Shown: one piece after another, positions 16,226 to 24,809 of the stretch
Position numbering within the stretch: the stretch's first letter is position 1
How the letters are laid out: every line of letters begins with the position of its first letter
Assembly: GCA_012518615.1 (NCBI GenBank)
Contig: JAAYRU010000013.1
Span: 28,161 to 92,160 of the forward strand
Direction of reading: 5' to 3'
Origin: Christensenellaceae bacterium
Lineage (GTDB): Bacteria; Bacillota; Clostridia; Christensenellales; Aristaeellaceae
Length of the DNA: 64,000 nt
Notes under the pieces: model-generated
What the model was told of the DNA's origin: nothing
Databases searched by the model: none
The model's input: the letters and a program-made list of their open reading frames with translations, nothing else
Made by a program: the position numbers and the translations under genes

Positions 16226-16257
16226 CCCCCGCATGTGGAGTATGCGGGGGTTGTTTT
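16226..16257 (+). terminator. intrinsic terminator of the amylase gene
   Basis: CCCCCGCAT and ATGCGGGGG form a 9-bp stem with a 7-nt loop, followed by TTGTTTTT. Confidence 0.9.
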
Positions 16258-16293
16258 TAATTATATATTTGTTGCTTTATCTTTTTTTATGTT

Positions 16294-16452
16294 ATACTTA
16301 TCTCAGTTTAAAGCAGCGCATAGATTGTAGCGAATTTTTTGATTTGGCACAGCTTTGCGAAGGAAACATAGCGGCGCTATGTTGACTGAGCAAAGCAAAG
16401 ACAAATCGGAAAAGGTGCGCAAGATAAAGCTGATTTAGGCTGAGATAAGTAT
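16294..16452. repeat. dispersed palindromic repeat, family A, copy 1
   Basis: A 159-bp element with exact 13-bp terminal inverted repeats (ATACTTATCTCAG / CTGAGATAAGTAT). The arms stay complementary further in, and the centre holds a stem AACATAGC/GCTATGTT. Near-identical copies lie at 39546-39704 and, inverted, at 46277-46435. The right end reaches the stop codon of murG. It has no coding capacity. Confidence 0.85.
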
Positions 16453-17516
16453 TACTCCCCCGCAAGCTCATATATAAGCTTAAGCACTTTTTCCGTGCCG
16501 TTTGATAGGGGGGAATTTTTAAGGGCTTCTACAAGTGAATCCTTTTTTTCTATAAGTTCGTCAAGCTTTTGTATAAGGGTTTCACGGTTTAGGTTTTCCT
16601 GCTCAAGCACTAGAGCCATGCCCCTCTCCTCATAGCTTTTGGCGTTTTGTATTTGGTCGCCTCGGCTGGCGCCAAGGGGTAGGGGGATTAATAGCATAGG
16701 TTTATTAAGCGCATGGAACTCAACTAGCGCATTTGCGCCTGCTCTGCTTAATACAAAATCCGCGCAGGCGAGCGCGTGGGACAAATCGCCCGAGAGAAAT
16801 TCCGTCTGATAATAACCTTCCACATTTATACTTTCATCTATATTGCCCTTGCCGCATATATGGAATACATCGAATTTTTTTGTTATTTCCTCTATCGCTT
16901 CTCTTAGCGCCTCATTTATAGCCCTTGCGCCTTGGCTACCGCCCATAATAAGAAGCACGGGTTTATCTCCATTAAAGTCCGCTATGTTAAGACCCTTTTG
17001 CCTATCTCCATTAAACAGCTCTTCTCTAAGCGGAGTGCCTGTAAGCACTGCCTTTTTGCCCATGCGCTTAGCGCACTCGGGGAAATTTGTACATACATAT
17101 TTTGCGTAGCGCATACAAAGGCGGTTTGCAAGCCCCGGGCTTATATCGCTCTCATGCAGTATTGTGGGTATTTTTAATTTATCCGCCGCCCATACAACGG
17201 GTACGGAAACATAGCCCCCCTTGCTGAAAAGCACATCGGGCTTTATCTTCCTTAATAAAAACAGACTCTCAATCGCTCCTGAAATAACACGGAAGGGGTC
17301 GCTAAAGTTTTTTATATCCAAATAACGCCTAAGTTTACCCGTTGACACAGCGTGGTACTTAAGCGGCATATTTTTAAGCATATCCCTTTCTATGCCCTGC
17401 TTTGAGCCTATATAGTGTATATTATAGCCTTTTTCTATTAAATGCGGTATAAGGGCGATATTTGGCGACACATGCCCCGCCGTTCCACCGCCTGTAAGCA
17501 CTATTGTTTTGCCTAT
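16452..17516 (-). CDS. murG: MurG, lipid II synthase (UDP-GlcNAc transferase)
   Basis: MurG adds GlcNAc to undecaprenyl-PP-MurNAc-pentapeptide at the inner membrane face, making lipid II. The GT28 features are visible: LTGGGTAGHVSPNIAL at the N-terminus, SKGGYVSVPVVWAA, HESDISPGLANR, MGGSQGARAINEAL and SRAGANALVEF. The length (about 354 aa) is normal. No ATG, GTG or TTG start fits the Shine-Dalgarno GGGAGG (17531-17526). The codon at the right distance is ATA at 17516-17514, which gives the expected N-terminus (x-GKTIVLTGGG). The next candidate, GTG 17501, would cut into the first strand and lacks a ribosome site. It is last in a polyamine-transport operon, outside the usual mur/dcw cluster. 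Confidence 0.9.
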   Translation of the reverse strand: MGKTIVLTGGGTAGHVSPNIALIPHLIEKGYNIHYIGSKQGIERDMLKNMPLKYHAVSTGKLRRYLDIKNFSDPFRVISGAIESLFLLRKIKPDVLFSKGGYVSVPVVWAADKLKIPTILHESDISPGLANRLCMRYAKYVCTNFPECAKRMGKKAVLTGTPLREELFNGDRQKGLNIADFNGDKPVLLIMGGSQGARAINEALREAIEEITKKFDVFHICGKGNIDESINVEGYYQTEFLSGDLSHALACADFVLSRAGANALVEFHALNKPMLLIPLPLGASRGDQIQNAKSYEERGMALVLEQENLNRETLIQKLDELIEKKDSLVEALKNSPLSNGTEKVLKLIYELAGE

Positions 17517-17529
17517 GGTATTTCCCTCC

Positions 17530-18366
17530 CTAGTTGTTCATTTCTTTCCTGCGCTCTGCGTATGCGCTAACAAGCTGCCCCCCGCCAACTACCAAAAAGG
17601 CAAAGCCAAGCATAAGCGTGCACATGGCGTTTACCTTGGGCGTAACTCCAACCTTTACGGATGAATATATCTTAAGCGGCAGCGTGGTAGTTTCAGCGCC
17701 GGATACGAAAAAGCTTATAACAAAATCGTCCATGCTCATTGCAAACGCAAGTAGAGAGCCTGATAGTATCGCCGGCGCAACAAGAGGCAGGGTTACGGTG
17801 ATTATCGCCTTAAAGGGGCTTGCGCCTAAATCCCTCGCGGCTTCTACAAGCGATGGGTCTAGCGTTACAAGCCTGCTTTTAACGGTTACCAGTATATACG
17901 GCACGCAGAATGTTATATGCGATAATATCAAAGTGGTTTTGCCAAAAGGCAGCTTAAATAGGCGGAACAGCGCCATTAAGGAAATACCCATAATAAGTTC
18001 AGGTATCATCATAGGCAGCATTGCAAGCTGCTCTCCCGCGCCTATCGCTTTGTATGTTATTTTTGACGCTAGGGATTTCCCCATACTGCGCCTTACCATG
18101 CCTATTGCGCCAAGTATCGCAAGCACTGCCGCTATAAAAACGCTCCAAAGAGCCACTTCAAGAGAGCATTTAAGCTGAGTACCAAAGCCCGTTATAGGGT
18201 TTAACAAATCCTTATACCAATATGTTGAAAAGCCTGTAAAGATCATGCTTGCGGTTCTGCCAGTATTTGAGTTGAATGAAAAAAGCACTACTACAAGTAT
18301 TGGTAAATACAATAGAAGCATAATAAATGTAATATATAATTTAGATAGCGGAGTGTTTTTCTTCAT
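17530..18366 (-). CDS. potC: spermidine/putrescine ABC permease PotC
   Basis: The 278-aa inner permease of a polyamine importer has six hydrophobic segments and the EAA loop EAARDLGASPFKAIITV. The N-terminal KLYITFIMLLLYLPILVVVLF matches PotC-type proteins. AGGTGATAAT leads to the ATG at 18366. It follows potB by 8 nt and precedes murG by 13 nt. Some Gram-positive PotC proteins are fused to the binding protein PotD; this one is not. Confidence 0.9.
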   Translation of the reverse strand: MKKNTPLSKLYITFIMLLLYLPILVVVLFSFNSNTGRTASMIFTGFSTYWYKDLLNPITGFGTQLKCSLEVALWSVFIAAVLAILGAIGMVRRSMGKSLASKITYKAIGAGEQLAMLPMMIPELIMGISLMALFRLFKLPFGKTTLILSHITFCVPYILVTVKSRLVTLDPSLVEAARDLGASPFKAIITVTLPLVAPAILSGSLLAFAMSMDDFVISFFVSGAETTTLPLKIYSSVKVGVTPKVNAMCTLMLGFAFLVVGGGQLVSAYAERRKEMNN

Positions 18367-18374
18367 ATTATCAC

Positions 18375-19226
18375 CTAGTACACCATGCTCTCAGCTTCGC
18401 CGCCCTGCCTTCTATATATAAATAGCACTATGGCGGTCATAGCAAGCAGCACTACGCTAAGCGCCGCGGCAAAGGGCATATCGTGGCTTTTAAGCAGCTC
18501 ATTTTGAATAAGGTTACCCCAAAGCATAGTGTTTGAGCCGCCAAGCAAGTCGCTTATGAAAAACAGACCCACGCTCGGTATAAATGTAAGCACAAGCCCC
18601 GCCATAACACCGGCAGATGTCATGGGTATGGTAACTGTAATAAAGGCTTTTAGCGGGCTTGCGCCTAAATCCCTAGATGCCTCTACCATGCTCCAGTCTA
18701 TCCTTTCAACGCTAGAATATACCGGCAGCACAAAGAAGGGCAACATTCCGTACACCATACCAACAAGCACCGCCCCCTCTGTATACAGCAGTTTAAGCGG
18801 TTTTTCTATAATGCCAAGGCTTTTAAGCAGAGTGTTTATAGGTCCATTTGCATAGAATAGTATTTTCCAGCCGTATATGCGTATTAGCGCATTAGTCCAA
18901 AATGGCGCTATAAGCATTACAAGCAGCCATACCCTTCTTTTTGGGCTTGCCTTTGATATAAAATACGCAAAGGGATAGCCTACAAGCGCGCTTATCGCTG
19001 TTGTGTAAAATGCCAGCCTAAGGCTAAGTAGCAGGCTGCTTATATATTGCTTTTCACGGAGCCTTAAATAATTATCAAGCGTTATAGGCGGAGAATACGA
19101 AAAACCCTCCCCCTTAGTAAGCAGGCTTAAGCCTATTATATATAGTAGAGATAGCCCTACAAACGCCGCCGCCCATAGCCCCATGGGTACGGCTAGAAGC
19201 TGTTTTTTATCGTTCTTTTCATTCAT
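18375..19226 (-). CDS. potB: spermidine/putrescine ABC permease PotB
   Basis: The 283-aa permease has six predicted membrane segments, a PotB-type NALIRIYGWKI motif and the EAA loop EASRDLGASPLKAFITVTIP. Its ATG overlaps the potA stop codon (CTATGAATG), which couples translation. It pairs with PotC to form the membrane channel. Confidence 0.9.
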   Translation of the reverse strand: MNEKNDKKQLLAVPMGLWAAAFVGLSLLYIIGLSLLTKGEGFSYSPPITLDNYLRLREKQYISSLLLSLRLAFYTTAISALVGYPFAYFISKASPKRRVWLLVMLIAPFWTNALIRIYGWKILFYANGPINTLLKSLGIIEKPLKLLYTEGAVLVGMVYGMLPFFVLPVYSSVERIDWSMVEASRDLGASPLKAFITVTIPMTSAGVMAGLVLTFIPSVGLFFISDLLGGSNTMLWGNLIQNELLKSHDMPFAAALSVVLLAMTAIVLFIYRRQGGEAESMVY

Positions 19227-20314
19227 AGCGCATTATCCCTATCGTCTATAACTACGGTAGCTTTATCTATATCCCACCATACGCACACGGTTTCGCCTTG
19301 GTTTACCTTTTCTTCCTGCTCTGTAGTGTGGCGGGAAATTACTGTCTGCCCTGTGTTAAGTTCCAGTATAGATGTTCTATCGCTGCCCGTGTAATGCGTG
19401 GCCACAAGTTTGCCGTGCAGGCAATTGTGCCCCGGGTCCTGCCTGCGGTAGCGTAAGCGCTCCGCCCTTACGCAAAGGCATAGCTTTTGCCCTTGTTGTA
19501 CCCAGTCTTTATTATTTGCCCTTACAGTTTTGCCGCCTATATCTAGCAGCAGTTCATCGCCATTTATTTCGCTTACTGTGCCCTCTATTAAATTGGTTTC
19601 GCCTATGAAGCTTGCGGCAAATGCGGATACTGGGTTTTCATATAGCTCATACGGGCTTGCAAGCTGCACAAAGCGCCCATCGCGCATTAGCGCGATGCGG
19701 TCGGACATATTTAGCGCCTCTTCTTGGTCATGCGTTATATATATAAATGTTATGCCAAGCTGCTTTTGCATACGCTTAAGTTCAAGCTGCATTTGGCGGC
19801 GGAGCTGCAAATCAAGCGCGCCTAGAGGTTCATCTAATAATAAAATTTTCGGCTCAAGCACAGCGCTCCTTGCTATTGCCACCCTCTGCCTTTGTCCGCC
19901 GGATAATTGCGATGGCATACGCTTTTCATAGCCCTCAAGCTGCACTAAATGCAGCATTTCATTTACCTTTTGTTTTATGGTTTTTCTATCGAGCTTACGC
20001 ATTCTAAGCCCGTAGGCTATGTTTTTTTCAACATTCATATGCGGGAATAGAGCGTAGTTTTGAAACACCGTGTTTACCTCTCGCTTTTCAGGGGCTAAGT
20101 CTGTAATATCTTCGCCTTCAAGGTATACCTTGCCCTCGGTAGGAGTTTCAAGCCCCGCTATTATGCGAAGGGTAGTGGTTTTACCGCAGCCAGAGGGACC
20201 TAAAAGTGTTAAAAACTCTCCCTTATATACATCCAAATCAAGACCGTTGAGCGCTTCCTGAGTATCGAAGGATTTTCTAAGCCCTCGTAAAGAGAGCAGG
20301 GGTTTTTCCTGCAT
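19223..20314 (-). CDS. potA: spermidine/putrescine ABC ATPase PotA
   Basis: The 363-aa ATPase energises polyamine uptake. It has Walker A GPSGCGKTT (about residue 40), the Q-loop VFQNYALFPHMNV, the signature LSGGQRQRVAIARS, Walker B ILLLDEPLGALD, and a C-terminal TOBE regulatory domain (about 280-360). The length matches PotA. The ATG directly follows the stop codon of the ferritin-like gene. It is followed by potB and potC, but no potD binding-protein gene occurs in the window. Confidence 0.93.
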   Translation of the reverse strand: MQEKPLLSLRGLRKSFDTQEALNGLDLDVYKGEFLTLLGPSGCGKTTTLRIIAGLETPTEGKVYLEGEDITDLAPEKREVNTVFQNYALFPHMNVEKNIAYGLRMRKLDRKTIKQKVNEMLHLVQLEGYEKRMPSQLSGGQRQRVAIARSAVLEPKILLLDEPLGALDLQLRRQMQLELKRMQKQLGITFIYITHDQEEALNMSDRIALMRDGRFVQLASPYELYENPVSAFAASFIGETNLIEGTVSEINGDELLLDIGGKTVRANNKDWVQQGQKLCLCVRAERLRYRRQDPGHNCLHGKLVATHYTGSDRTSILELNTGQTVISRHTTEQEEKVNQGETVCVWWDIDKATVVIDDRDNAL

Positions 20315-20770
20315 TTAGTTTCCTTTCATAGCCATAAGGGTATCAAGATGCTCTTTTTCTTCAAGCGCTATGGCTAAAAACGCGTTCTTGGCTTCGCCCT
20401 CGCAAAGTTTAGCAAATTCTTCATAGTACTCCATGGCTAGTATTTCCTGCTCCGCGGCGTATTCAATAAGCGCCGTTTGAGATTCCGCCCCGCCCTTTCT
20501 AACAAGCTCCATAAGCCCGCCTGGAAATAGTATTTCCTCCGCTTGCAGCTCCAAGAGCCGCCTATTTTCACTTATGCCGTAAGAATCATCAAGCCAAGAG
20601 CAAAATGTGCATAAATGCTCTCTCTCCTCTTCCAATATAGTATTTATCGTTTCCTTTATGCCTTCGTCATCAACAATTTCCAGCATACGCTCATATATGC
20701 GTATGGCGCGCTTTTCCATATTCATGGCGACAAAAAAGGCGTCGCCGGCGGACTTTACATTAATTTTCAT
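20315..20770 (-). CDS. ferritin-like diiron protein (rubrerythrin superfamily)
   Basis: The 151-aa protein is a four-helix ferritin-like domain without a rubredoxin tail. Metal-ligand motifs are visible as a Glu in MEKRAIRIYERM, then EEEREHL (about residue 50), EYAAEQEILAMEYYE (about 105) and EEKEHLD (about 140). It probably handles peroxide or iron in an anaerobe. The start is ATG behind AAGGAGG, overlapping the glycosyltransferase stop by 4 nt. Its place ahead of potA suggests co-expression with polyamine uptake; the functional link is not evident. Confidence 0.8.
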   Translation of the reverse strand: MKINVKSAGDAFFVAMNMEKRAIRIYERMLEIVDDEGIKETINTILEEEREHLCTFCSWLDDSYGISENRRLLELQAEEILFPGGLMELVRKGGAESQTALIEYAAEQEILAMEYYEEFAKLCEGEAKNAFLAIALEEKEHLDTLMAMKGN

Positions 20771-21699
20771 TTTTCCTCCTTAAAACCGCGGGTTTCCGCA
20801 ACCACATAAAGGGGTCTGCCCTTTACATCTTCATATATGCGGGCTATGTAGCGCCCAACTATGCCAAGGCATATTAGCACTATGCCAGTTAGCATAAGTA
20901 TAAGGGTAGCAATCCACCAAAGCCCGCCCTGTATGCCGCATATGGCGCATATTATAAGCGCTAAAAACGCTATGCCGCTTATAAGACAAAACGCAGCGCC
21001 AATAAGCAGAGGCAGCATAAGGGGCTTATCCGAAAAGCTTATTATGCCATCCGCGGCGAGTTTTAACATCTTTTTAAGAGGGTAATGCGTTTCGCCCGCG
21101 AAGCGCTCATGCCTTTCAAAAAGCACGGGGCACTGCTTAAAGCCCGCCCATGCGAACATGCCCCTTAGATACCTTGCGTGCTCCGGCATATTGCGAACTA
21201 CATCTGCAACCTTTTTATCTACTAGACGAAAATCCCCGGTATCTCTAGGGAATATATCCCCCGCAAGCTTTTGCAGCACTTTATAATACACGGAAGCAGA
21301 CCATTCCTTAAAGCGGCTCTCGCCCTTTCGTGATGAGCGCTTGCCGTACACTACATCATAGCCCTCTTTCCATTTTGCAGCCATTTCGGGTATTACTTCC
21401 GGAGGGTCCTGTAAATCGGCGTCTATAATAATAATTGCGTCCCCCGAAGCATAGTCTAGCCCTGCGCTTACGGCTATCTGGTGGCCTCCGTTCCTCGCGA
21501 AGTGTACTACCCTTACATTTTTATCGCTCTTTTGAAGGGCGTTTAGTATATTTTCAGTATCGTCTTTAGAGCCGTCGTTTACATATACAAGCTCATAACT
21601 TTCGCCCATATTTTGCATAACATTAGTTATCCTTTTATGGGTTTCGTTAAGCACTTCTTGCTCGTTATAACATGGAATTATTACAGAATATACCGGCAT
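20767..21699 (-). CDS. GtrB/DPM1-like family 2 glycosyltransferase
   Basis: The 310-aa protein has a GT2 catalytic domain (residues 1-220) with VIIPCYNEQEVL, VYVNDGSKDDT, the metal-binding DADLQDPPE and DFRLVD. Two C-terminal membrane helices (about 230-290) end in a GRYIARIYEDVKGRP tail. That layout matches GtrB/YkoT-type undecaprenyl-phosphate glucosyltransferases, which load a sugar onto the lipid carrier for wall or teichoic acid decoration. No flippase or GtrA gene is adjacent. It lies in the NYN-to-murG operon; murG also works on undecaprenyl-linked substrates. Confidence 0.85.
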   Translation of the reverse strand: MPVYSVIIPCYNEQEVLNETHKRITNVMQNMGESYELVYVNDGSKDDTENILNALQKSDKNVRVVHFARNGGHQIAVSAGLDYASGDAIIIIDADLQDPPEVIPEMAAKWKEGYDVVYGKRSSRKGESRFKEWSASVYYKVLQKLAGDIFPRDTGDFRLVDKKVADVVRNMPEHARYLRGMFAWAGFKQCPVLFERHERFAGETHYPLKKMLKLAADGIISFSDKPLMLPLLIGAAFCLISGIAFLALIICAICGIQGGLWWIATLILMLTGIVLICLGIVGRYIARIYEDVKGRPLYVVAETRGFKEEK

Positions 21700-21708
21700 A
21701 AACTATCC

Positions 21709-22698
21709 TTAAAGCATCTTAACCAGAAGGTTTTTCTGGTCATTCATTTCGAGTTTTAGTATACCTTGCTTTTCAAGCTCCTTTAAAATATCGCTAAAGC
21801 GCTTAAAGCCTATGGCTTTTTCGCTGAAATCCGGGTGCTGGGCGGTGATGTCCGCCTTTAATATGCTTGGGTTTATGCGCTCAAAGCCATCATCCTTATA
21901 GCGGTTTAGCTGTTCCTTAAAGGTATTCATCCAGTTTTCTTTAGTTAGCGTAGCGGAGGACTTGGCGGAGCTATCGCCCGATAGCGCTATCATTACATTA
22001 TAGTTATCCCGCCATACCTTAAATGTATTGTGCTTTTTTGAAAGCTTGGTTAATAGCTGGAAAAATGTTGAGCAGCCGTAGCTCTTTTCATCAAAATCCG
22101 GGCGCAGGCGCAGCAGCGTGCCCTTAAGCTCGCTTGCGAACATCTCCTCGCCGTCTGACTTTTCATCTAATATACTCTCTATAAGTTTAACAAGCTGCGC
22201 TTCGTCGCCATTGTCTTCCTGCCCGGATTTTTTGGCCTTATTAGAGCCCGTGCGCCTTGTGGCAACGCTTTCTAAAAACTGAAACTCATTGCAGGCGTTA
22301 ATAAATACCTTGCTTGCAACTTCGCTCCTAGATATACCAAGCACATATTTACCCATGCTCTTAAGTTTGCCCACAAGCGGGGTATAGTCGCTATCGCCCG
22401 AAACTATGCAGAAGCTGTTAATAAGCGGGTTTGTGTACGCGACTTCCATGGCGTCAAGCACAAGCTGTATATCCGCGTTGTTTTTCTGGCTTATGCCGTA
22501 TCTTAGCGAGGGAACCACTGTAAATGTGTTTGACAGCAGCACTTCCTTAAGGTTGCTAAAATTATCCGTATAGCCGTACACCTTGCCAAGTAGTATATCC
22601 CCTCTAATTTTTACTTTTTCAAGCACATTGTTGAGCGTTTCAACCTTTGCGCCCGTATTTTCTAAATCTACAAATATAGCAAAATTTGATTTGTTCAA
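21709..22698 (-). CDS. NYN-domain ribonuclease-like protein with two OST-HTH/LOTUS domains
   Basis: The 329-aa protein begins with a NYN (PIN-like) domain: FAIFVDLENTG with the first catalytic Asp (about residue 11), NADIQLVLDAM (about 75) and IVSGDSDYTPLV (about 97). This acidic set is typical of metal-dependent RNases. Two OST-HTH/LOTUS RNA-binding domains follow, at about 165-235 and 250-325 (for example FDEKSYGCSTFFQLLTKL). The same architecture occurs in eukaryotic MARF1/limkain b1. The start is TTG behind AAGGAG. It opens the seven-gene run to murG. Its role, possibly RNA turnover, is inferred. Confidence 0.85.
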   Translation of the reverse strand: MNKSNFAIFVDLENTGAKVETLNNVLEKVKIRGDILLGKVYGYTDNFSNLKEVLLSNTFTVVPSLRYGISQKNNADIQLVLDAMEVAYTNPLINSFCIVSGDSDYTPLVGKLKSMGKYVLGISRSEVASKVFINACNEFQFLESVATRRTGSNKAKKSGQEDNGDEAQLVKLIESILDEKSDGEEMFASELKGTLLRLRPDFDEKSYGCSTFFQLLTKLSKKHNTFKVWRDNYNVMIALSGDSSAKSSATLTKENWMNTFKEQLNRYKDDGFERINPSILKADITAQHPDFSEKAIGFKRFSDILKELEKQGILKLEMNDQKNLLVKML

Positions 22699-22736
22699 AA
22701 ATTCAACTCCTTCTGTTACGCCGAAATCACATATAG

Positions 22737-22764
22737 ATTATAACATTAAGGCTACATATTGCAA
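22737..22764 (-). promoter_or_regulatory. promoter of the NYN-pot-murG operon
   Basis: Minus-strand TTGCAA (22764-22759) and TATAAT (22742-22737) with a 16-bp spacer, about 38 nt upstream of the TTG start of the NYN gene. No other promoter of this quality occurs before murG. Confidence 0.65.
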
Positions 22765-22914
22765 AGCTTAAGCGATATTCACCGTATTTGCTTATTAAAA
22801 AAAATCGCCTTATATTCTAATGTTTTTTTAACGAAACTTATCTTTCATTTTCATATATATGCGATATTATAAGCTTGCCAAAGGGAAAGGCGACTAAAAA
22901 ACGGAGGTAGTAAA

Positions 22915-23601
22915 ATGGATAGATTTGAAATGACAGATAAGCTTAGCCAAAAGGCGGAAGTAAGCTACGAGGAAGCAAAGGCGGCGCTTGAAGCCAGCAA
23001 CTGGGATTTGCTAGACGCAATGATACTGCTTGAAAACAAAAAGGCAGGCAGATGGGCAGATGATGAGAGCAACACCGCTAATGAGGACTATGCAGACGAA
23101 GTAAATGTAGAAAGCGATATGTACGACTATGCAGATGACCAAGTAGAGGAAGAAGCGCCCGCATGTGCGGAGGAAAAATGCGAAAGCAACACCACAAACA
23201 AAACACACAGCAACTGCTGCGAAGACAAAGCAAAAAACAAATCCGCAAATACATGCGGAACAAAAGAAAAAAAAGATAAGGAGAACAACATCAATATGAC
23301 AATCCAAAGCGTAATCGATTTCTTCGCAAGGCTAGTAGCCAAAGGCAACCGCAACTATCTAGAAGTAAGCCGCAAGGGCGAAAAGCTCATATCAATCCCC
23401 CTAACACTGCTTGTAATACTGGTTCTACTGTTCGCAATAACCGTACCGCTTTTCATAATAAGCCTGTTCCTTGGCTGCAGATACCGCTTTGTTGGTGAAG
23501 ACATAGGCGCAAGCGGCGCAAACAAAGTGCTTGATGTTGCCTCCGATAAGGCAGAGCAGCTAAAAGAAACCGTAAAGGACAAGATAAACGAAAACAAGTA
23601 A
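22915..23601 (+). CDS. DUF4342 membrane protein with UBA-like N-terminus
   Basis: The 228-aa protein has a UBA-like domain (residues 1-45: VSYEEAKAALEASNWDLLDAMILLE). A long acidic, cysteine-bearing linker follows (about 50-125, six Cys). The C-terminal DUF4342 domain (about 130-200) has a single hydrophobic hairpin after VSRKGEKLISIPLTLL. The tail is a charged helix. CGGAGG precedes the ATG. DUF4342 proteins are widespread in Clostridia and have no known function. The linker, rich in Asn, Lys and Cys, is unusual and could bind metal. It is a single-gene unit with a downstream terminator. Confidence 0.8.
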   Translation: MDRFEMTDKLSQKAEVSYEEAKAALEASNWDLLDAMILLENKKAGRWADDESNTANEDYADEVNVESDMYDYADDQVEEEAPACAEEKCESNTTNKTHSNCCEDKAKNKSANTCGTKEKKDKENNINMTIQSVIDFFARLVAKGNRNYLEVSRKGEKLISIPLTLLVILVLLFAITVPLFIISLFLGCRYRFVGEDIGASGANKVLDVASDKAEQLKETVKDKINENK

Positions 23602-23751
23602 TTACATATTTCTCAACAGATGGCTTTAATACTTACAAGACTTAATATGTAAGCTGTATTAAAACTAATACCTAAAGAAGTAGCAATGTACCCGATGAAA
23701 GTACCGCACACTATAACCACTACCATAATTTAACACATAACATCCTTTTTC

Positions 23752-23781
23752 AAACGCCGGGCGTATGTCGGGCGTTTTTTT
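23752..23781 (+). terminator. intrinsic terminator
   Basis: AAACGCC (23752-23758) and GGCGTTT (23771-23777) form a stem with a 12-nt loop, followed by a T-rich run. It lies 150 bp after the DUF4342 gene, and nothing else is recognised in the 23602-23838 gap. Confidence 0.75.
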
Positions 23782-23838
23782 GTTTGTAATATAATTTGTG
23801 TATATTTGCCCAGTATCTACATTCTACAAGCCCCCAAC

Positions 23839-23867
23839 TTGACGAAAAACTACATTGTATGTATAAT
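23839..23867 (+). promoter_or_regulatory. promoter of the small protein/rubrerythrin unit
   Basis: TTGACG and TATAAT are 17 bp apart, and the -10 ends 40 nt upstream of the GTG start of the small membrane protein gene. Confidence 0.8.
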
Positions 23868-23907
23868 CTCAGCGGTGGAACACCAATTATTTTTTAAGGA
23901 GATTGTT

Positions 23908-24021
23908 GTGACTATCCAAAGCAAAAAAAGGATGAAGAACTTTGCACTTAGGGCTCTTAGCGTGTTACTGGCGATTGTTATCGTAGGTACTACGCTTATA
24001 AGCATACTTGCAGGGCTTTAA
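23908..24021 (+). CDS. small single-span membrane protein (37 aa)
   Basis: The GTG at 23908 follows AAGGAG at ideal distance. The product is MTIQSKKRMKNFALRA followed by one strongly hydrophobic helix (LSVLLAIVIVGTTLISILAG). The basic N-terminus predicts a cytoplasmic N-terminal end. It lies 25 nt upstream of rubrerythrin and downstream of a consensus promoter, so the two are probably co-transcribed. The family is not recognised; a role linked to oxidative stress rests on position alone. Confidence 0.65.
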   Translation: MTIQSKKRMKNFALRALSVLLAIVIVGTTLISILAGL

Positions 24022-24046
24022 TCTATTAATTTAAAGGAGAATAAAC

Positions 24047-24598
24047 ATGGACATCAAAGGCACCCAAACAGAAAAGAACCTTATGACTGCATTTGCAGGC
24101 GAGAGCCAAGCACGCAATAAGTACGATTTTTTTGCCTCTGTCGCAAAAAAGGAAGGCTTTGAGCAGATAGCCGCTATATTTGAAGAAACCGCAATAAACG
24201 AAAAGGAACACGCAAAGCTTTGGCTGCGCGCGCTGGGCGGCTTCAAAGAAGGCAGAAAAGAAGGCGACACATATGATAACCTGCTGGACGCTGCCGCAGG
24301 CGAAAATTACGAGTGGACTACCATGTACAAGGAGTTCGCCGAAACTGCACGCGAGGAAGGCTTTGAAGAGCTTGCAAAACAGTTTGAAGAAGTAGGCGAG
24401 GTAGAGTATCAGCACGAACAACGCTACAACAAGCTTGCCGAAAACATCAAAAACGGCGTTGTATTCAAGAAGGACGCCCCCACACTTTGGCATTGCCGCA
24501 ACTGCGGTTACATTTTTGAAGGCGCAGAAGCCCCTGCAGTTTGCCCCGCCTGCAAGCACGGCAAGGCGTACTTCCAGCTTAAACCCGCAAACTATTAA
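24047..24598 (+). CDS. rbr: rubrerythrin
   Basis: The 183-aa protein reduces hydrogen peroxide in anaerobes. The diiron four-helix domain (residues 1-140) has the Glu/His ligands in [50 protein letters not shown]. The C-terminal rubredoxin domain has [12 protein letters not shown] and [12 protein letters not shown], the two CxxC knuckles for the FeS4 site. The length is typical. AAAGGAG precedes the ATG, and a terminator follows. Confidence 0.95.
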   Translation: MDIKGTQTEKNLMTAFAGESQARNKYDFFASVAKKEGFEQIAAIFEETAINEKEHAKLWLRALGGFKEGRKEGDTYDNLLDAAAGENYEWTTMYKEFAETAREEGFEELAKQFEEVGEVEYQHEQRYNKLAENIKNGVVFKKDAPTLWHCRNCGYIFEGAEAPAVCPACKHGKAYFQLKPANY

Positions 24599-24612
24599 TA
24601 AGCATAAGACAC

Positions 24613-24641
24613 GCCGCCTGAAAAGAGGCGGCTTTATTTTT
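24613..24641 (+). terminator. intrinsic terminator after rubrerythrin
   Basis: GCCGCCT (24613-24619) and AGGCGGC (24626-24632) with a 6-nt loop, followed by TTTATTTTT. Confidence 0.85.
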
Positions 24642-24809
24642 CCATTTTTATATAACTTTTGCATAAAAGCTGTAATATATGGTAGGGCAAAACACCGCTT
24701 AAAAGCAACAGCCTTTAATTAGACAAAGCCATTAAGCAAAAAATAGCGCAACAAAAATCTCTTTTAGCTAGGAACCCCGCAAATGTATAATAATATTAGG
24801 AATTGCAGC

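Noticed and set aside
16294..16452. Family A repeats as integron attC sites
   Set aside because: They are palindromic and lie next to small genes, but lack the core GTTRRRY/RYYYAAC sites, and no integron integrase is seen.
24026..24664. Leftward 212-codon frame over rubrerythrin
   Set aside because: It is antisense to a textbook rubrerythrin and has a Cys/Phe/Leu-rich translation typical of shadow frames.
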